Assembly: GCA_030147525.1 (NCBI GenBank)
Contig: JASBVF010000010.1
Span: 124,001 to 188,000, forward strand
Source: Bacteroidota bacterium
Lineage (GTDB): Bacteria; Bacteroidota; Bacteroidia; Chitinophagales; Saprospiraceae
Reading direction: 5' to 3'
Length of the DNA: 64,000 nucleotides
The notes under the pieces were generated by a model. The model ran no database searches. It saw only the letters and a program-made list of their open reading frames with translations, and had not been told where the DNA came from. Numbering within the stretch: position 1 is the stretch's first letter; the number at the start of each line of letters is the position of its first letter. Shown in pieces: positions 11,001-22,025 of this stretch. Made by a program: the position numbers and the translations under genes.

Positions 11001-11485
11001 CTTTTAATATTCCGACCGGGACGAACCTGAACGATACGTCGTTGATGTACACCCGCTTCCGCTTGTTTGCAGCTGAACCCGGGTTTCCGAGGTTTGCTTA
11101 CTCCGGAGAGGCCAACAACGGAGAGGTGGAAGACTATGGTTTTTTAACAATTAGCTGCCCATCTGTAAATGCTGGCACGGCAGTTGCTAATGATAGTATA
11201 TGCCTTGAAGGCAGTGGCCTTTTGACTATCAATCTTTTCGATAAAATTACGGGTGAAGACGCAGGAGGAACATGGTCCGTTATAGCTGGCACACCCGGTT
11301 CAAATTTTAATGCAGGTTCGGGGACATTAAATCCTAACGGACTTCCCATTGACACTTACACTTTTCGATACACAATTGCAGGCCCCCCCTCCTGTCCCAG
11401 TGATTCGGAAGATTGGACGATTACCGTTTACAGGTGCTGCCCCCCGCTAATTTGTTTACCTGTAACTGCTACCCGGAATAACTGA
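5021..11485 (+). CDS. Secreted multidomain protein with DUF11, eight SdrD B-like repeats and a GEVED domain
   Basis: The frame is open from 4895 (TTG), but the ATG at 5021 is preferred. It puts the hydrophobic stretch FLASFLLVFLSCFSNA at residues 20-36 as a signal peptide, giving 2154 aa. Order: an N-terminal beta domain (about 40-385), DUF11-like repeat (388-540), SdrD B-like repeat (543-666), a second DUF11-like region (670-973), then seven SdrD B-like repeats (about 977-1126, 1130-1240, 1243-1364, 1368-1490, 1494-1618, 1620-1743, 1750-1862). Each carries a GDxxWxDxxxxGxxxxxE motif of the Ca-binding B repeat and most end in VDFGY. A GEVED domain (1867-2043) ends in GEVEDYGFLT, and a Cys-containing domain follows. 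The last residues are CCPPLICLPVTATRNN, matching the end of the next protein; neither canonical T9SS sorting domain is present. Rigid stalk-like surface protein is inferred. A C7 run near the 3' end could slip. Confidence 0.9.
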   Translation: MPGTAGWGKTSNTGTRFTLRFLASFLLVFLSCFSNATTYHIPPTFANPDGDLRIEIVSAYNLIVDSNVETPASYAPTAFHAGVKFCNDGTDTLWNVQTHIGDYTANTPGIYPSRTHTGLTGTFSFTHEGGTAGTADASRFIRFIPPGECVTQYWLISYPNLDDNGNSVTGGNGPEDDLWLKFDVWATADDNGTPLAANDSQTLYMRSEISAAANKIWPNGDNKVPLEYKQAIENTLGWDIDSAAYGGTSPGETFYMEGIWYDLGNVGAGFDNDGDLVPDRNAWLQPVGDPSFYNADCFRLVGVFGLVIVKLNDGTEFLIPFEDQLYFENLPENNTGAVGLVFYQFAALNSGCSSGLSPYQEVASGNDNEKFNGDYGRSISFPSSLAPIVTFSKDVDKTNLSGAALDTLTYTLSLANSGSKSIGDPQLGIPLVIQDSIPAGTTYLAGSAAANNTLPSGVSAYTILYSTDNGTSWTTTEPAPASVTNIRWQLEGPLDPGASGNVTFKISIAGGTSDPVTCNVAGLQLGSSAPFLTDDACTLGTGSNSIGDLVWNDNGGTTGIGGNGIKEGNEAVVQNAEVKLYYDLNGNGTVDSGDILWGKDTTDASGNYLFTQLPDGKFVVEVCDTCTVNGFSFTGWGSTTPKYFAVALDTLHASSSGVSSLTNDFGFAQAPKITKILNTGTPEYEGQQVSYTLKIENVLPPPVNSLCVQTAWATGIAGSAFCNNPTNATGAPNGVYAEGTKWNNFYVSGNGFTFPNPTGTIAKVELIFEFYHTQPILNESLHAQIQLAGGSTYVTPSLTPNEINEYVGVGNSHFIVFDVTDAQAWTWSNFTPAFYSRLNLVKTTSGDGSLPRLDAIGVRVTPAGCSESLAFDPNITLNPVPVTDDYDPAKLEYVSANPPPDVVNTSSGLLTWNNIGPINGQSEKFITVNFKAKEPSNLVTGDTTNNIGIISNAYFANGDPATSSADTAGVRIVRSGSVAGYVWSDTNGNGWQSPNGYQTGEPFIPNVKMVLHSCTTVQTSNGTCSGTLTTDTIRTNSSGYYIFEGLQPNLFYKVELIQSSIPGTSSQTGDPDDDPVNGTGNGGTCGTGGGNAACDATWNRNNNWFKPGTHTWGGQSWDVTNINFGYTTQRAVYGQVWRDYDGDGVKEAGETGISGVTVELQNGTCTPGSTCPTATTDASGNYFFSNLVAGTYTIVVRSNTLPSGMTWTETAETDGTINNQITVSPAAGVISGSHNFGWQSTGTASVGDLLYYDWDGDGVKDANEEGIPNITMYLYIDVNNNGEYDFGTDVYRAQTVTNASGGYLFSNLPPGNYVVWVDENDPDFPPSFSQTADPQFPGVQCITCDGTGKAVLTTNSLLTVDFGYQPTGVASIGDVIWYDANGNGVKSGIAETGIADVTVQLWADFNNDGTYVLLSTDVSDASGNYNFTNLPDGNYRVVVDSTDTSLPKDALGNSVKPTTPSFYDVVIDGGAITSLNGTSCSNCDQNVDFGFVKLGIVGDFLFWDANQNGLQDYTEIGIPNITLSLYDSLTNSLVATTTTSDGSGSTPAGFYSFANLEPGKYYIVVDSLDADLNGATLLSDPSADGVPCTDPSAVGCDHRYTFSISYGAYFAGVDFGYLPKGVIADFVWLDSDNDGVQDYGEPGLANILVKITNQTSVTIGGTTYPAGTYMDTVYTDADGFYSFSALPDGTWKVDVQPGGTYAATYDADGGTDNSTIAVISSGVISSSGNSWCPDADCSLDVDFGLKLNGSNTVSGTVCIDDGSGDGTCSTGGETTLDSLVVRIYTSSGMLVGTTLTDANGNYSFTGLPNDTFSVVIGTTQSPLHLTALTTTADDTPATSIITNPRSIVQVVPVSGNTTGVDFAFAINVDMDFGDLPDGYPVLLGDGPVGAYHILPATPNLFLGATVDAESDGTKTTNADGDDNTGDDEDGVVFNNPDTWTVGTAGSGNGGSITITVQGTGWLVGWMDFNKNGSFVETGEMIVSQAVSTGSQTISFNIPTGTNLNDTSLMYTRFRLFAAEPGFPRFAYSGEANNGEVEDYGFLTISCPSVNAGTAVANDSICLEGSGLLTINLFDKITGEDAGGTWSVIAGTPGSNFNAGSGTLNPNGLPIDTYTFRYTIAGPPSCPSDSEDWTITVYRCCPPLICLPVTATRNN

Positions 11486-11708
11486 TGATTGCTGAAATAT
11501 GATCCTGAGGTTATTTGAAGAAAAAATTGAAATTCATTAACCTGTAAGTTCATAGCTCATCTTTCATTATTCATGTATATAAATCGGAGGCTTTTCAAAG
11601 CTTGTATTTGTGTTGATTTGGCCTCCCTCTCATTTACTGACTTCACCCCCTGAAGGTAGTCCTTGGCTACCCGGTTAAATATTTTATTCACAACCAAACT
11701 AACACACA
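11486..11708. promoter_or_regulatory. Leader of the DUF11/GEVED gene
   Basis: The 223-bp spacer is AT-rich. It contains two pyrimidine tracts, GCCTCCCTCT at 11621-11630 and a C5 run at 11646-11650, about 60 nt before the ATG. No convincing terminator for the upstream gene is seen, so read-through is possible. Immediately before the start the sequence is A/C-rich with no Shine-Dalgarno motif, as is usual in Bacteroidota. Confidence 0.35.
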
Positions 11709-13622
11709 ATGCGAGCTTTTTCACAGAAACTCCTGGCTGTTTGGGTAATTACTTTTTGTACAGCATTTACCCTGTTCAGTCAAAACGACCTTTCCCTTAA
11801 CGTGGCGACGGGCTCAGGAACGGTTGCGATTGGTGACACGGTTACCTTCACAATCAAAGTTTACAACCAAGGTGCGACCAACGTGACCGGAGTACAGGTG
11901 ACCAATCTTCTACCTTCAGGGGCTTCGTTCGTTTCTGCATCACCCGGTGCTGGTACCTACGATTCTGGAACACATGTATGGAATATCGGTAATATTTCGA
12001 GCGCAACAGATTCAGTTTCCATGACACTTGCTCTTGTAATAACAGGGGAAGGAGTCCAAACATTACAGTCCAATATCACGTCCATGACTGAGTTTGATGG
12101 TGATTCTGACCCGACCAATGCCAGTCCGCTGGAAGATGATTACTCAGCAGCCTGCGTAACGTCACCCTTTAACTATTGTTCAGGTGATACTATCGACATT
12201 ACTGCAACTGCTCCGGCTGGATACACTACTTATCAATGGACAAAAGACGGAGTCGATATTTCAGGTGCTACTTCACAAACTTACAATATTACAGAAGCAG
12301 GTGCTTTCAACTATAGAGTTGATGGCGGTGCCGTTGGGGTTTGTTCCAGTGGCAGTTGTTGTGATATCGTAGTGGCAGTTCTTACACGGCCGACAGCTGG
12401 CATCACCAATAATACCGGCACAACCGAGTTGACCTGTAACACCACCTCCATCAGCCTTACGGCAACAGGAGGCGGGACTTACCTCTGGTCGACTTCCGAT
12501 ACCACTACCAACCTTAGTGTAACAACGCCCGGCACTTATACCGTGACGGTCACTGCGGCTAACGGCTGTACAGCAACGGCCCAAACCACTATTACGCAAG
12601 ATGTTACCCCACCGACAGCCGGCATCACCAATAATACCGGCACAACCGAGTTGACCTGTAACACCACCTCCATCAGCCTTACGGCAACAGGAGGCGGGAC
12701 TTACCTCTGGTCGACTTCCGATACCACTACTAACCTTACTGTGACTACACCTGGCACTTATACCTTGACGGTGACTGCAGCGAATGGCTGTACAGCAACG
12801 GCCCAAACTACTATTACGCAAGATGTTACGCCACCGACAGCCGGCATCAATAATAATGACAGTACGACCGTAATTACCTGTATCCAGACTTCGATTAGCC
12901 TTACGGCAACAGGAGGAGGGACTTATCTTTGGTCAACTACTGATACTACTGCCAACATTAGTGTAACGGCTGCAGGCACCTATACAGTTACAGTAACTGC
13001 CGCCAACGGCTGTACAGCCACCGCTCAGGAAGTGATTACCGGTGAGTGTACGATTGACTATGCGGATTTACCGGATGGAACAGCAGGCACTGGCCCAGGT
13101 GACTATCAGACAACCAGTGCTAATGGCGGGCCAAGCCACGGTATCATTGACGGATTATCACTTGGTACACAGATAGATGCGGAAGCTGATGGTCAACCCA
13201 CCGCTAACGGTGATGGTGATGACACAGATGGAACCAATGACGACGACGGTGTGGTCGTAGGACCCACTTATGATATCGTTCCCGGCGGAACCATCAGGGT
13301 ACCGGTAACCGTGACGAATACTACAGGAAATACGGCCTACCTCGTAGCATGGATAGACTGGAACGGAGACGGTGATTTCGACGATCCGGGTGAGCAGGTG
13401 ATCAGCATTAACGACGGAACTGTTCCTTTCCCGGAATATCTTGAGATTCCAATTCCTTCAACGGCCACGACAGGCACTGACATCGGTTTTATCATTCGCC
13501 TGAGTAACACTGAGCCAACTTCGCCCGGTGGTTACCTCAGCAGTGGTGAGGTGGAATCTTACCTGATCGATGTGAACTGTCCTACGCAGATATGTCTGCC
13601 GGTTCAGACAACAAAGAACTAA
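11709..13622 (+). CDS. Secreted DUF11/Ig-repeat/GEVED protein
   Basis: The 637-aa product starts at ATG 11709 with a clear signal peptide (LLAVWVITFCTAFTLFSQ, cleavage near 25). Residues about 27-150 are a DUF11-like beta-sandwich (DTVTFTIKVYNQG; VTNLLPSGASFVSASP). Residues 155-227 are an Ig-like domain (YTTYQWTKDGVDISGATSQTY). Three 74-residue Ig-like repeats follow (228-301, 302-375, 376-443), each with GGGTYLWST and GTYTxTVTAANGCTATAQ. A GEVED domain spans about 447-625: DYADLPDG, then Asp-rich loops such as DGDGDDTDGTNDDDG, ending GEVESYLIDV. The protein ends CPTQICLPVQTTKN, the same tail pattern as the preceding gene. There is no type A or type B sorting domain. Repeats one and two are nearly identical at DNA level, so repeat number may vary between strains. 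Surface adhesin or matrix role is inferred. It has its own terminator. Confidence 0.92.
   Translation: MRAFSQKLLAVWVITFCTAFTLFSQNDLSLNVATGSGTVAIGDTVTFTIKVYNQGATNVTGVQVTNLLPSGASFVSASPGAGTYDSGTHVWNIGNISSATDSVSMTLALVITGEGVQTLQSNITSMTEFDGDSDPTNASPLEDDYSAACVTSPFNYCSGDTIDITATAPAGYTTYQWTKDGVDISGATSQTYNITEAGAFNYRVDGGAVGVCSSGSCCDIVVAVLTRPTAGITNNTGTTELTCNTTSISLTATGGGTYLWSTSDTTTNLSVTTPGTYTVTVTAANGCTATAQTTITQDVTPPTAGITNNTGTTELTCNTTSISLTATGGGTYLWSTSDTTTNLTVTTPGTYTLTVTAANGCTATAQTTITQDVTPPTAGINNNDSTTVITCIQTSISLTATGGGTYLWSTTDTTANISVTAAGTYTVTVTAANGCTATAQEVITGECTIDYADLPDGTAGTGPGDYQTTSANGGPSHGIIDGLSLGTQIDAEADGQPTANGDGDDTDGTNDDDGVVVGPTYDIVPGGTIRVPVTVTNTTGNTAYLVAWIDWNGDGDFDDPGEQVISINDGTVPFPEYLEIPIPSTATTGTDIGFIIRLSNTEPTSPGGYLSSGEVESYLIDVNCPTQICLPVQTTKN
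12390..13037 (+). repeat. Three tandem 222-bp repeats encoding Ig-like domains
   Basis: Units start at 12390, 12612 and 12834, exactly 222 bp (74 codons) apart. The first half of units one and two is almost base-for-base identical over more than 120 bp; the third is clearly diverged, mostly in its first third. The period keeps the frame, so recombination between units would add or remove whole Ig-like domains. Confidence 0.93.
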
Positions 13623-13643
13623 TTCCGTAAATTAGACTTATGC

Positions 13644-13679
13644 GAGGAGGGTACGATGCGTGCCCTCCTCTTCTTTTTT
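13644..13679 (+). terminator. Rho-independent terminator after the DUF11/GEVED gene
   Basis: An 11-bp stem pairs GAGGAGGGTAC (13644-13654) with GTGCCCTCCTC (13660-13670), with one T-G wobble and a 5-nt loop. A TTCTTTTTT tail follows. It starts 22 nt after the stop codon. Confidence 0.9.
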
Positions 13680-13904
13680 ACCCCGGAACAAATTTTGGCT
13701 TGTTAATTGCACTGTCCACTTTAAGGTTATTAAAATAATAGCCACCTCCCAATTTCTGAGCGCACTGCTCATCTGTTTTTCACCCTCCTTTTATTATTCC
13801 CTGTATCCGATTTTGATTTTCAAATCCTGGTCTTGAATTGATATGGTCAGGTCCCTGTGAATTAATTTTCAAAGGGTTTTTATAAGAAATAAAAACTGGA
13901 ACAA

Positions 13905-16900
13905 ATGAACTCCTTCTCAAAAGTTCATGCACTACGTTGCATGTGGCTCTTGGTAATTTTCTCATGGCTGCATGCCGGGGTTGCCAAGGCTCAGCTCTAC
14001 AACGATATCTCAATTCAAAAATCTGCTTCTCAACCTACTGCAGCTTTAGGGGATCACGTTATTTTCACTATTCAGGTTTTTAATGAAGGTAAAACCTCGC
14101 TGACCGGCCTGTCGGTATTGGATACCTTACCCACTGGTGCATTTTACTTCAGCCATGTTGCAGATTCCGGGACAACCTATGATCCGATGACTGGCATTTG
14201 GAATATCGGCAGTACCATGACGGCAGATATTGACGTGCTTCAACTTCAGGTTGAAGTGGTGATTACGGGGGAGGGTATTATCTACAATTCTGCCGAGGTC
14301 TGGACGCTCAACGAATATGACGTAGATTCAGCACCTGCCAATCATCTTATCATTGAAGATGATTTTGCAGCAGCTTCCGTCACGGTTCCAATCAGTGTCT
14401 GCTCCTCGCTCAACGAATCTGTAACGATGACGGCGCCAGCCGGTTTTACCAATTATGAATGGTTCAGAGACGATGGTTCAGGGCCCGTTTTGGTCGGTAC
14501 AGAAATGGTTCTGACCACTTCATTGCCAGGGAGTTATACTTTTTCTGCCTTCAGCAATACCTGTCCGGTCGGAATGTCCTGTCCGGTCATCATCGAAGAG
14601 TGTCATCTGGTGAACGAACCACCGGTGGCAAATTTTGATACAGCTTCAACTCCGCCTAACACGCCCGTAATAATTGACGTCGTTTCAAATGACACCGATC
14701 CGGAAGGTGATCTTGATATTTCATCAGTATCGGTCACGGATCCGCCGGGAAATGGAACCGTCGTCATAAACCCTGACGGAACAGTTACTTACACGCCGAA
14801 CAATGATTTTTCAGGTCTCGATACTTTTTTCTATGAAATTTGTGATGGCGGCATTCCAGCGCCTGTCCTTTGTGATACGGCAATGGTCATCGTAACGGTT
14901 GGAAACCTGGTTTTTGACCTTGCATTATCAAAAACACTGGCCCCCGGGCAGCCCGGACTGGTGGATATCGGTGATGAAATTCATTACCTGATCACGGTCA
15001 CCAACGAAGGTCATTTTGCCGCAACCAACATCGAGATCACAGACCAAATCCCGCCAGGCCTTGCATTAAGTCCAAACAACAGCAACTGGTCCCTGAACCC
15101 TGCAGGTAATCCAGTCATCGTGCTGGCTGGCCCGCTTCAGCCCGGTGAATCAGAGACGGTGGAAATCGTGATGGTTATTGTTTATGGAGCTTCCGGTCAG
15201 AATATTTTGAACATTGCTGAAATCACCGCTGCATCTGATTCCAACGGCAATGCTGTTTCCGATGTGGACTCCACACCCAATAATAATAACGGATTGGAAG
15301 ACGATCAGGGACAAATTGGCATTGATCTCGTTCCGCATGACCCTACCGGTTTTATTTATTGTGAAAAAAGTGGTGAACTTATCACTGGCGGGATCATCAG
15401 CGTAACAGGCCCCGGTCAGGTTTTCATCGTTCAAAATGGTTCGAGCGGGCAATATGAATTCTACACCGACGGAACACCCGGTACCTACGTCCTGACTTAT
15501 GATCCGCCTTCCGGATATGTTCAAAGCGTGAGTTGCCTGCCCCAGCCCGGCTCGATCGACCCGACCGGAATGGCAGATCCGCTTGTGCTGGGCTCGGATA
15601 CGCTTGACGGTTGGCTGATTGACTACTCCTGCGATGCAAATCCCTTCTGGGTTTCCTTCGAACTGGAGCCCGGTGATCCTTTCATTTTTAACAATAACAT
15701 TCCGCTTATTTGTCCTGAGGACATCATTCCGGAAGATACCGTGGTAATTAATACTAACTGCGATCAATCCGATCCGCTGTACTGCTTCAACGTGCCTTAC
15801 AACCAGCTTTCCAACTACGAGTTCGAACTGGACGGCAGCCCCTACGCTGCTGAGTTCGGCCCTTGCTCGCTGGTTCGGGATCGATACTACACCTACGTTT
15901 CCGTACTCGGTTTTGGAACTTCGGGGCCTTACCATCTGGAATATTGGAATGTGAACGGAGTGGTTCATACAGGCGACTTTCAGGATATCAACGAACTCGT
16001 GGATTTGATGAATGTTTGGGATGAAAACGGTAACTGGCAACACAATGAGTTCACCCGCACATTCGCCGGCGGCGACCCTCATTCTTTTTATGGAAAAATG
16101 ATCATCCGTCATTTGACCACCGGCTCTGTTGCCGTGCTCGATCTCTACGAGTTGTTTTCTATCAACAGTTCCTACGTCATCGTGCCGGAAGGGGAGCACG
16201 TGCTCGTCGTCACCAATACTGTGACGGGCGTGACCGATACCGTTCACCTGTTCGTGAATTGTATTTCACCTGACTTTGTCGAAATCATTCAACCGGTAGG
16301 CGCTTCAGATACAATTTGTCTGAGCACCGATGAGTTGCAGGGAGCCGTGACGGCTATTTTCAACCCTTGTCTGGAAGGCTTCGACAATCCTTCGGATCTG
16401 AACGTGATTCCCGGAACCAATTGCGTAGAAGCATTTGGTATGTTCCCCGGACAGACACAGGCCTGCTACGTTATCTGTGATGAAACCGGCATTTGCGACA
16501 CGACCTACATTCTGGTCACGGTCTACGAAGGCGAACTGAATTTGCAACCTGACTCACTTTGTACGGTTAAGGACGAGGCGATTCTGGGCAACATCCTGGA
16601 AAATGATGAAATACCTACTTCCATCGTTTCGCTGACGATCATCAATGAACCTCAGCACGGTTCTGTTTTCATCAATCCGGACAACACTGTGACTTACGTA
16701 CCTGAGGAGGGCTACTGCAACGACGGTCCCGGACAACCGCTGGATCAGTTCACCTATGAAGTTTGCACGGCGGTTGAGTGTCAAACCACCACTGTTTTTG
16801 TCAAGGTAAAATGCAACGAGCTGATTGTTTACAATGGTTTTTCTCCGAACGGAGACGGCGTCAACGAATTTTTCAAAATTGATGGTCTGGGGGCTTATCC

Positions 16901-17081
16901 CAACCACAAAATCATGGTCTTCAACCGTTGGGGTAACAAGGTTTTTGAAACCCAGAACTACCGCAACGATTGGAACGGCTGGTGGCACGATAAAAAACTA
17001 CCGGTCGGTACTTACTTCTACCTGATCGACCTGGGTGACGGCAGCGACTGGCTGTCCGGTTACTTGCAGATCATCTGGTAA
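13905..17081 (+). CDS. Secreted adhesin with DUF11, Big_9-like and CxPV/WD modules, type B T9SS sorting domain
   Basis: The 1058-aa product starts at ATG 13905 with a signal peptide (MWLLVIFSWLHAGVAKA, cleavage near 30). Order: DUF11-like (32-159), Ig-like (about 162-232), Big_9/cadherin-like (239-334, PPNTPVIIDVVSNDTDPEGD), DUF11-like (336-462), an SdrD/CNA-like domain (about 479-596). Next is one long copy of the CxPV...GPYHLEYW...WDENGNW module (624-786) that also occurs three times in the truncated gene at the window start. A DTICLSTDEL repeat, a second Big_9-like domain and a C-terminal CHU_C domain follow (about 972-1058: NGFSPNGDGVNEFFKI, FNRWGNKVFE, GYLQIIW). The CHU_C domain is the type B signal for T9SS export and attachment in gliding Bacteroidota. 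The two CHU_C genes of this block are therefore related. The 5' leader (13680-13904) holds a CACCCTCC tract at 13781. Ligand unknown. Confidence 0.93.
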   Translation: MNSFSKVHALRCMWLLVIFSWLHAGVAKAQLYNDISIQKSASQPTAALGDHVIFTIQVFNEGKTSLTGLSVLDTLPTGAFYFSHVADSGTTYDPMTGIWNIGSTMTADIDVLQLQVEVVITGEGIIYNSAEVWTLNEYDVDSAPANHLIIEDDFAAASVTVPISVCSSLNESVTMTAPAGFTNYEWFRDDGSGPVLVGTEMVLTTSLPGSYTFSAFSNTCPVGMSCPVIIEECHLVNEPPVANFDTASTPPNTPVIIDVVSNDTDPEGDLDISSVSVTDPPGNGTVVINPDGTVTYTPNNDFSGLDTFFYEICDGGIPAPVLCDTAMVIVTVGNLVFDLALSKTLAPGQPGLVDIGDEIHYLITVTNEGHFAATNIEITDQIPPGLALSPNNSNWSLNPAGNPVIVLAGPLQPGESETVEIVMVIVYGASGQNILNIAEITAASDSNGNAVSDVDSTPNNNNGLEDDQGQIGIDLVPHDPTGFIYCEKSGELITGGIISVTGPGQVFIVQNGSSGQYEFYTDGTPGTYVLTYDPPSGYVQSVSCLPQPGSIDPTGMADPLVLGSDTLDGWLIDYSCDANPFWVSFELEPGDPFIFNNNIPLICPEDIIPEDTVVINTNCDQSDPLYCFNVPYNQLSNYEFELDGSPYAAEFGPCSLVRDRYYTYVSVLGFGTSGPYHLEYWNVNGVVHTGDFQDINELVDLMNVWDENGNWQHNEFTRTFAGGDPHSFYGKMIIRHLTTGSVAVLDLYELFSINSSYVIVPEGEHVLVVTNTVTGVTDTVHLFVNCISPDFVEIIQPVGASDTICLSTDELQGAVTAIFNPCLEGFDNPSDLNVIPGTNCVEAFGMFPGQTQACYVICDETGICDTTYILVTVYEGELNLQPDSLCTVKDEAILGNILENDEIPTSIVSLTIINEPQHGSVFINPDNTVTYVPEEGYCNDGPGQPLDQFTYEVCTAVECQTTTVFVKVKCNELIVYNGFSPNGDGVNEFFKIDGLGAYPNHKIMVFNRWGNKVFETQNYRNDWNGWWHDKKLPVGTYFYLIDLGDGSDWLSGYLQIIW

Positions 17082-17128
17082 TTTCACAAGGCTTTAATTT
17101 TTAAGCAACATAAAAAACAAAAACAAAA

Positions 17129-17166
17129 GGGGCCTGCTACGAAAGTTGCAGGCCCCTGGCTTTTAT
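17129..17166. terminator. Bidirectional terminator between convergent genes
   Basis: GGGGCCTGC (17129-17137) pairs perfectly with GCAGGCCCC (17148-17156), and a GAAA tetraloop can close the inner part. On the plus strand CTTTTATT follows. On the minus strand the stem is followed by a long T-rich run (complement of the A-rich 17111-17128). It can therefore stop transcripts arriving from both the plus-strand adhesin gene and the minus-strand gene ending at 17192. Confidence 0.92.
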
Positions 17167-17191
17167 TAAAAACCCTTAAAAAAACAATCGC

Positions 17192-21763
<4,572 letters not shown>

Positions 21764-22025
21764 AATTGAAAAATTGTAAGAATTGAAATTTTTTTCGATT
21801 AATAAATATGCATCACGGTTTAGCTGTCAGCTGGTAATTAGCTGACAGTCAAGCCTTATGGAGGAATTCTGTTTGTCATTATGTGGTTAATTTTATTTTT
21901 CATTATGGTTAAAAAATGGCCAGGCCCGCTTCCTGCTGAGGAAGTGGCTAACCTGGGTTTATTTTATTTTCAAAAGTTTGTAAGTGAGTAAGAAAGCAAC
22001 CTGAGCTAAGGGGGGGCGAAGGCAA
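21764..22025 (-). promoter_or_regulatory. Leader of the 1523-aa gene, with 9-bp inverted repeat
   Basis: CTGTCAGCT (21824-21832) and AGCTGACAG (21840-21848) form a perfect 9-bp inverted repeat with a 7-nt spacer, about 60-85 nt upstream of the start of the minus-strand gene. It could be an operator or a 5'-UTR hairpin. No T-run follows it on the minus strand close enough for a standard terminator. A G7 run lies at 22010-22016 next to the preceding stop codon. The start itself is preceded by an A/T-rich leader. Confidence 0.45.
21911..21956 (-). terminator. Terminator of the CotH gene
   Basis: The inner stem is CTTCCT/AGGAAG (21929-21934 with 21939-21944) around GCTG. An outer CCAGG/CCTGG pairing (21920-21924 with 21952-21956) extends it. 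The A6 run at 21911-21916 reads as T6 after the hairpin on the minus strand. It lies about 70-115 nt beyond the CotH stop codon and separates that gene from the next one. Confidence 0.75.

Noticed and set aside
12390-13037. Possible CRISPR-like regular spacing
   Set aside because: Units are contiguous 222-bp coding repeats without unique spacers and encode Ig-like domains.
15150-16247. 365-codon minus-strand reading frame
   Set aside because: Lies wholly inside the plus-strand type B adhesin gene with clear modules and sorting domain. The translation is His/Arg/Val-rich without domain features, typical of an antisense shadow.
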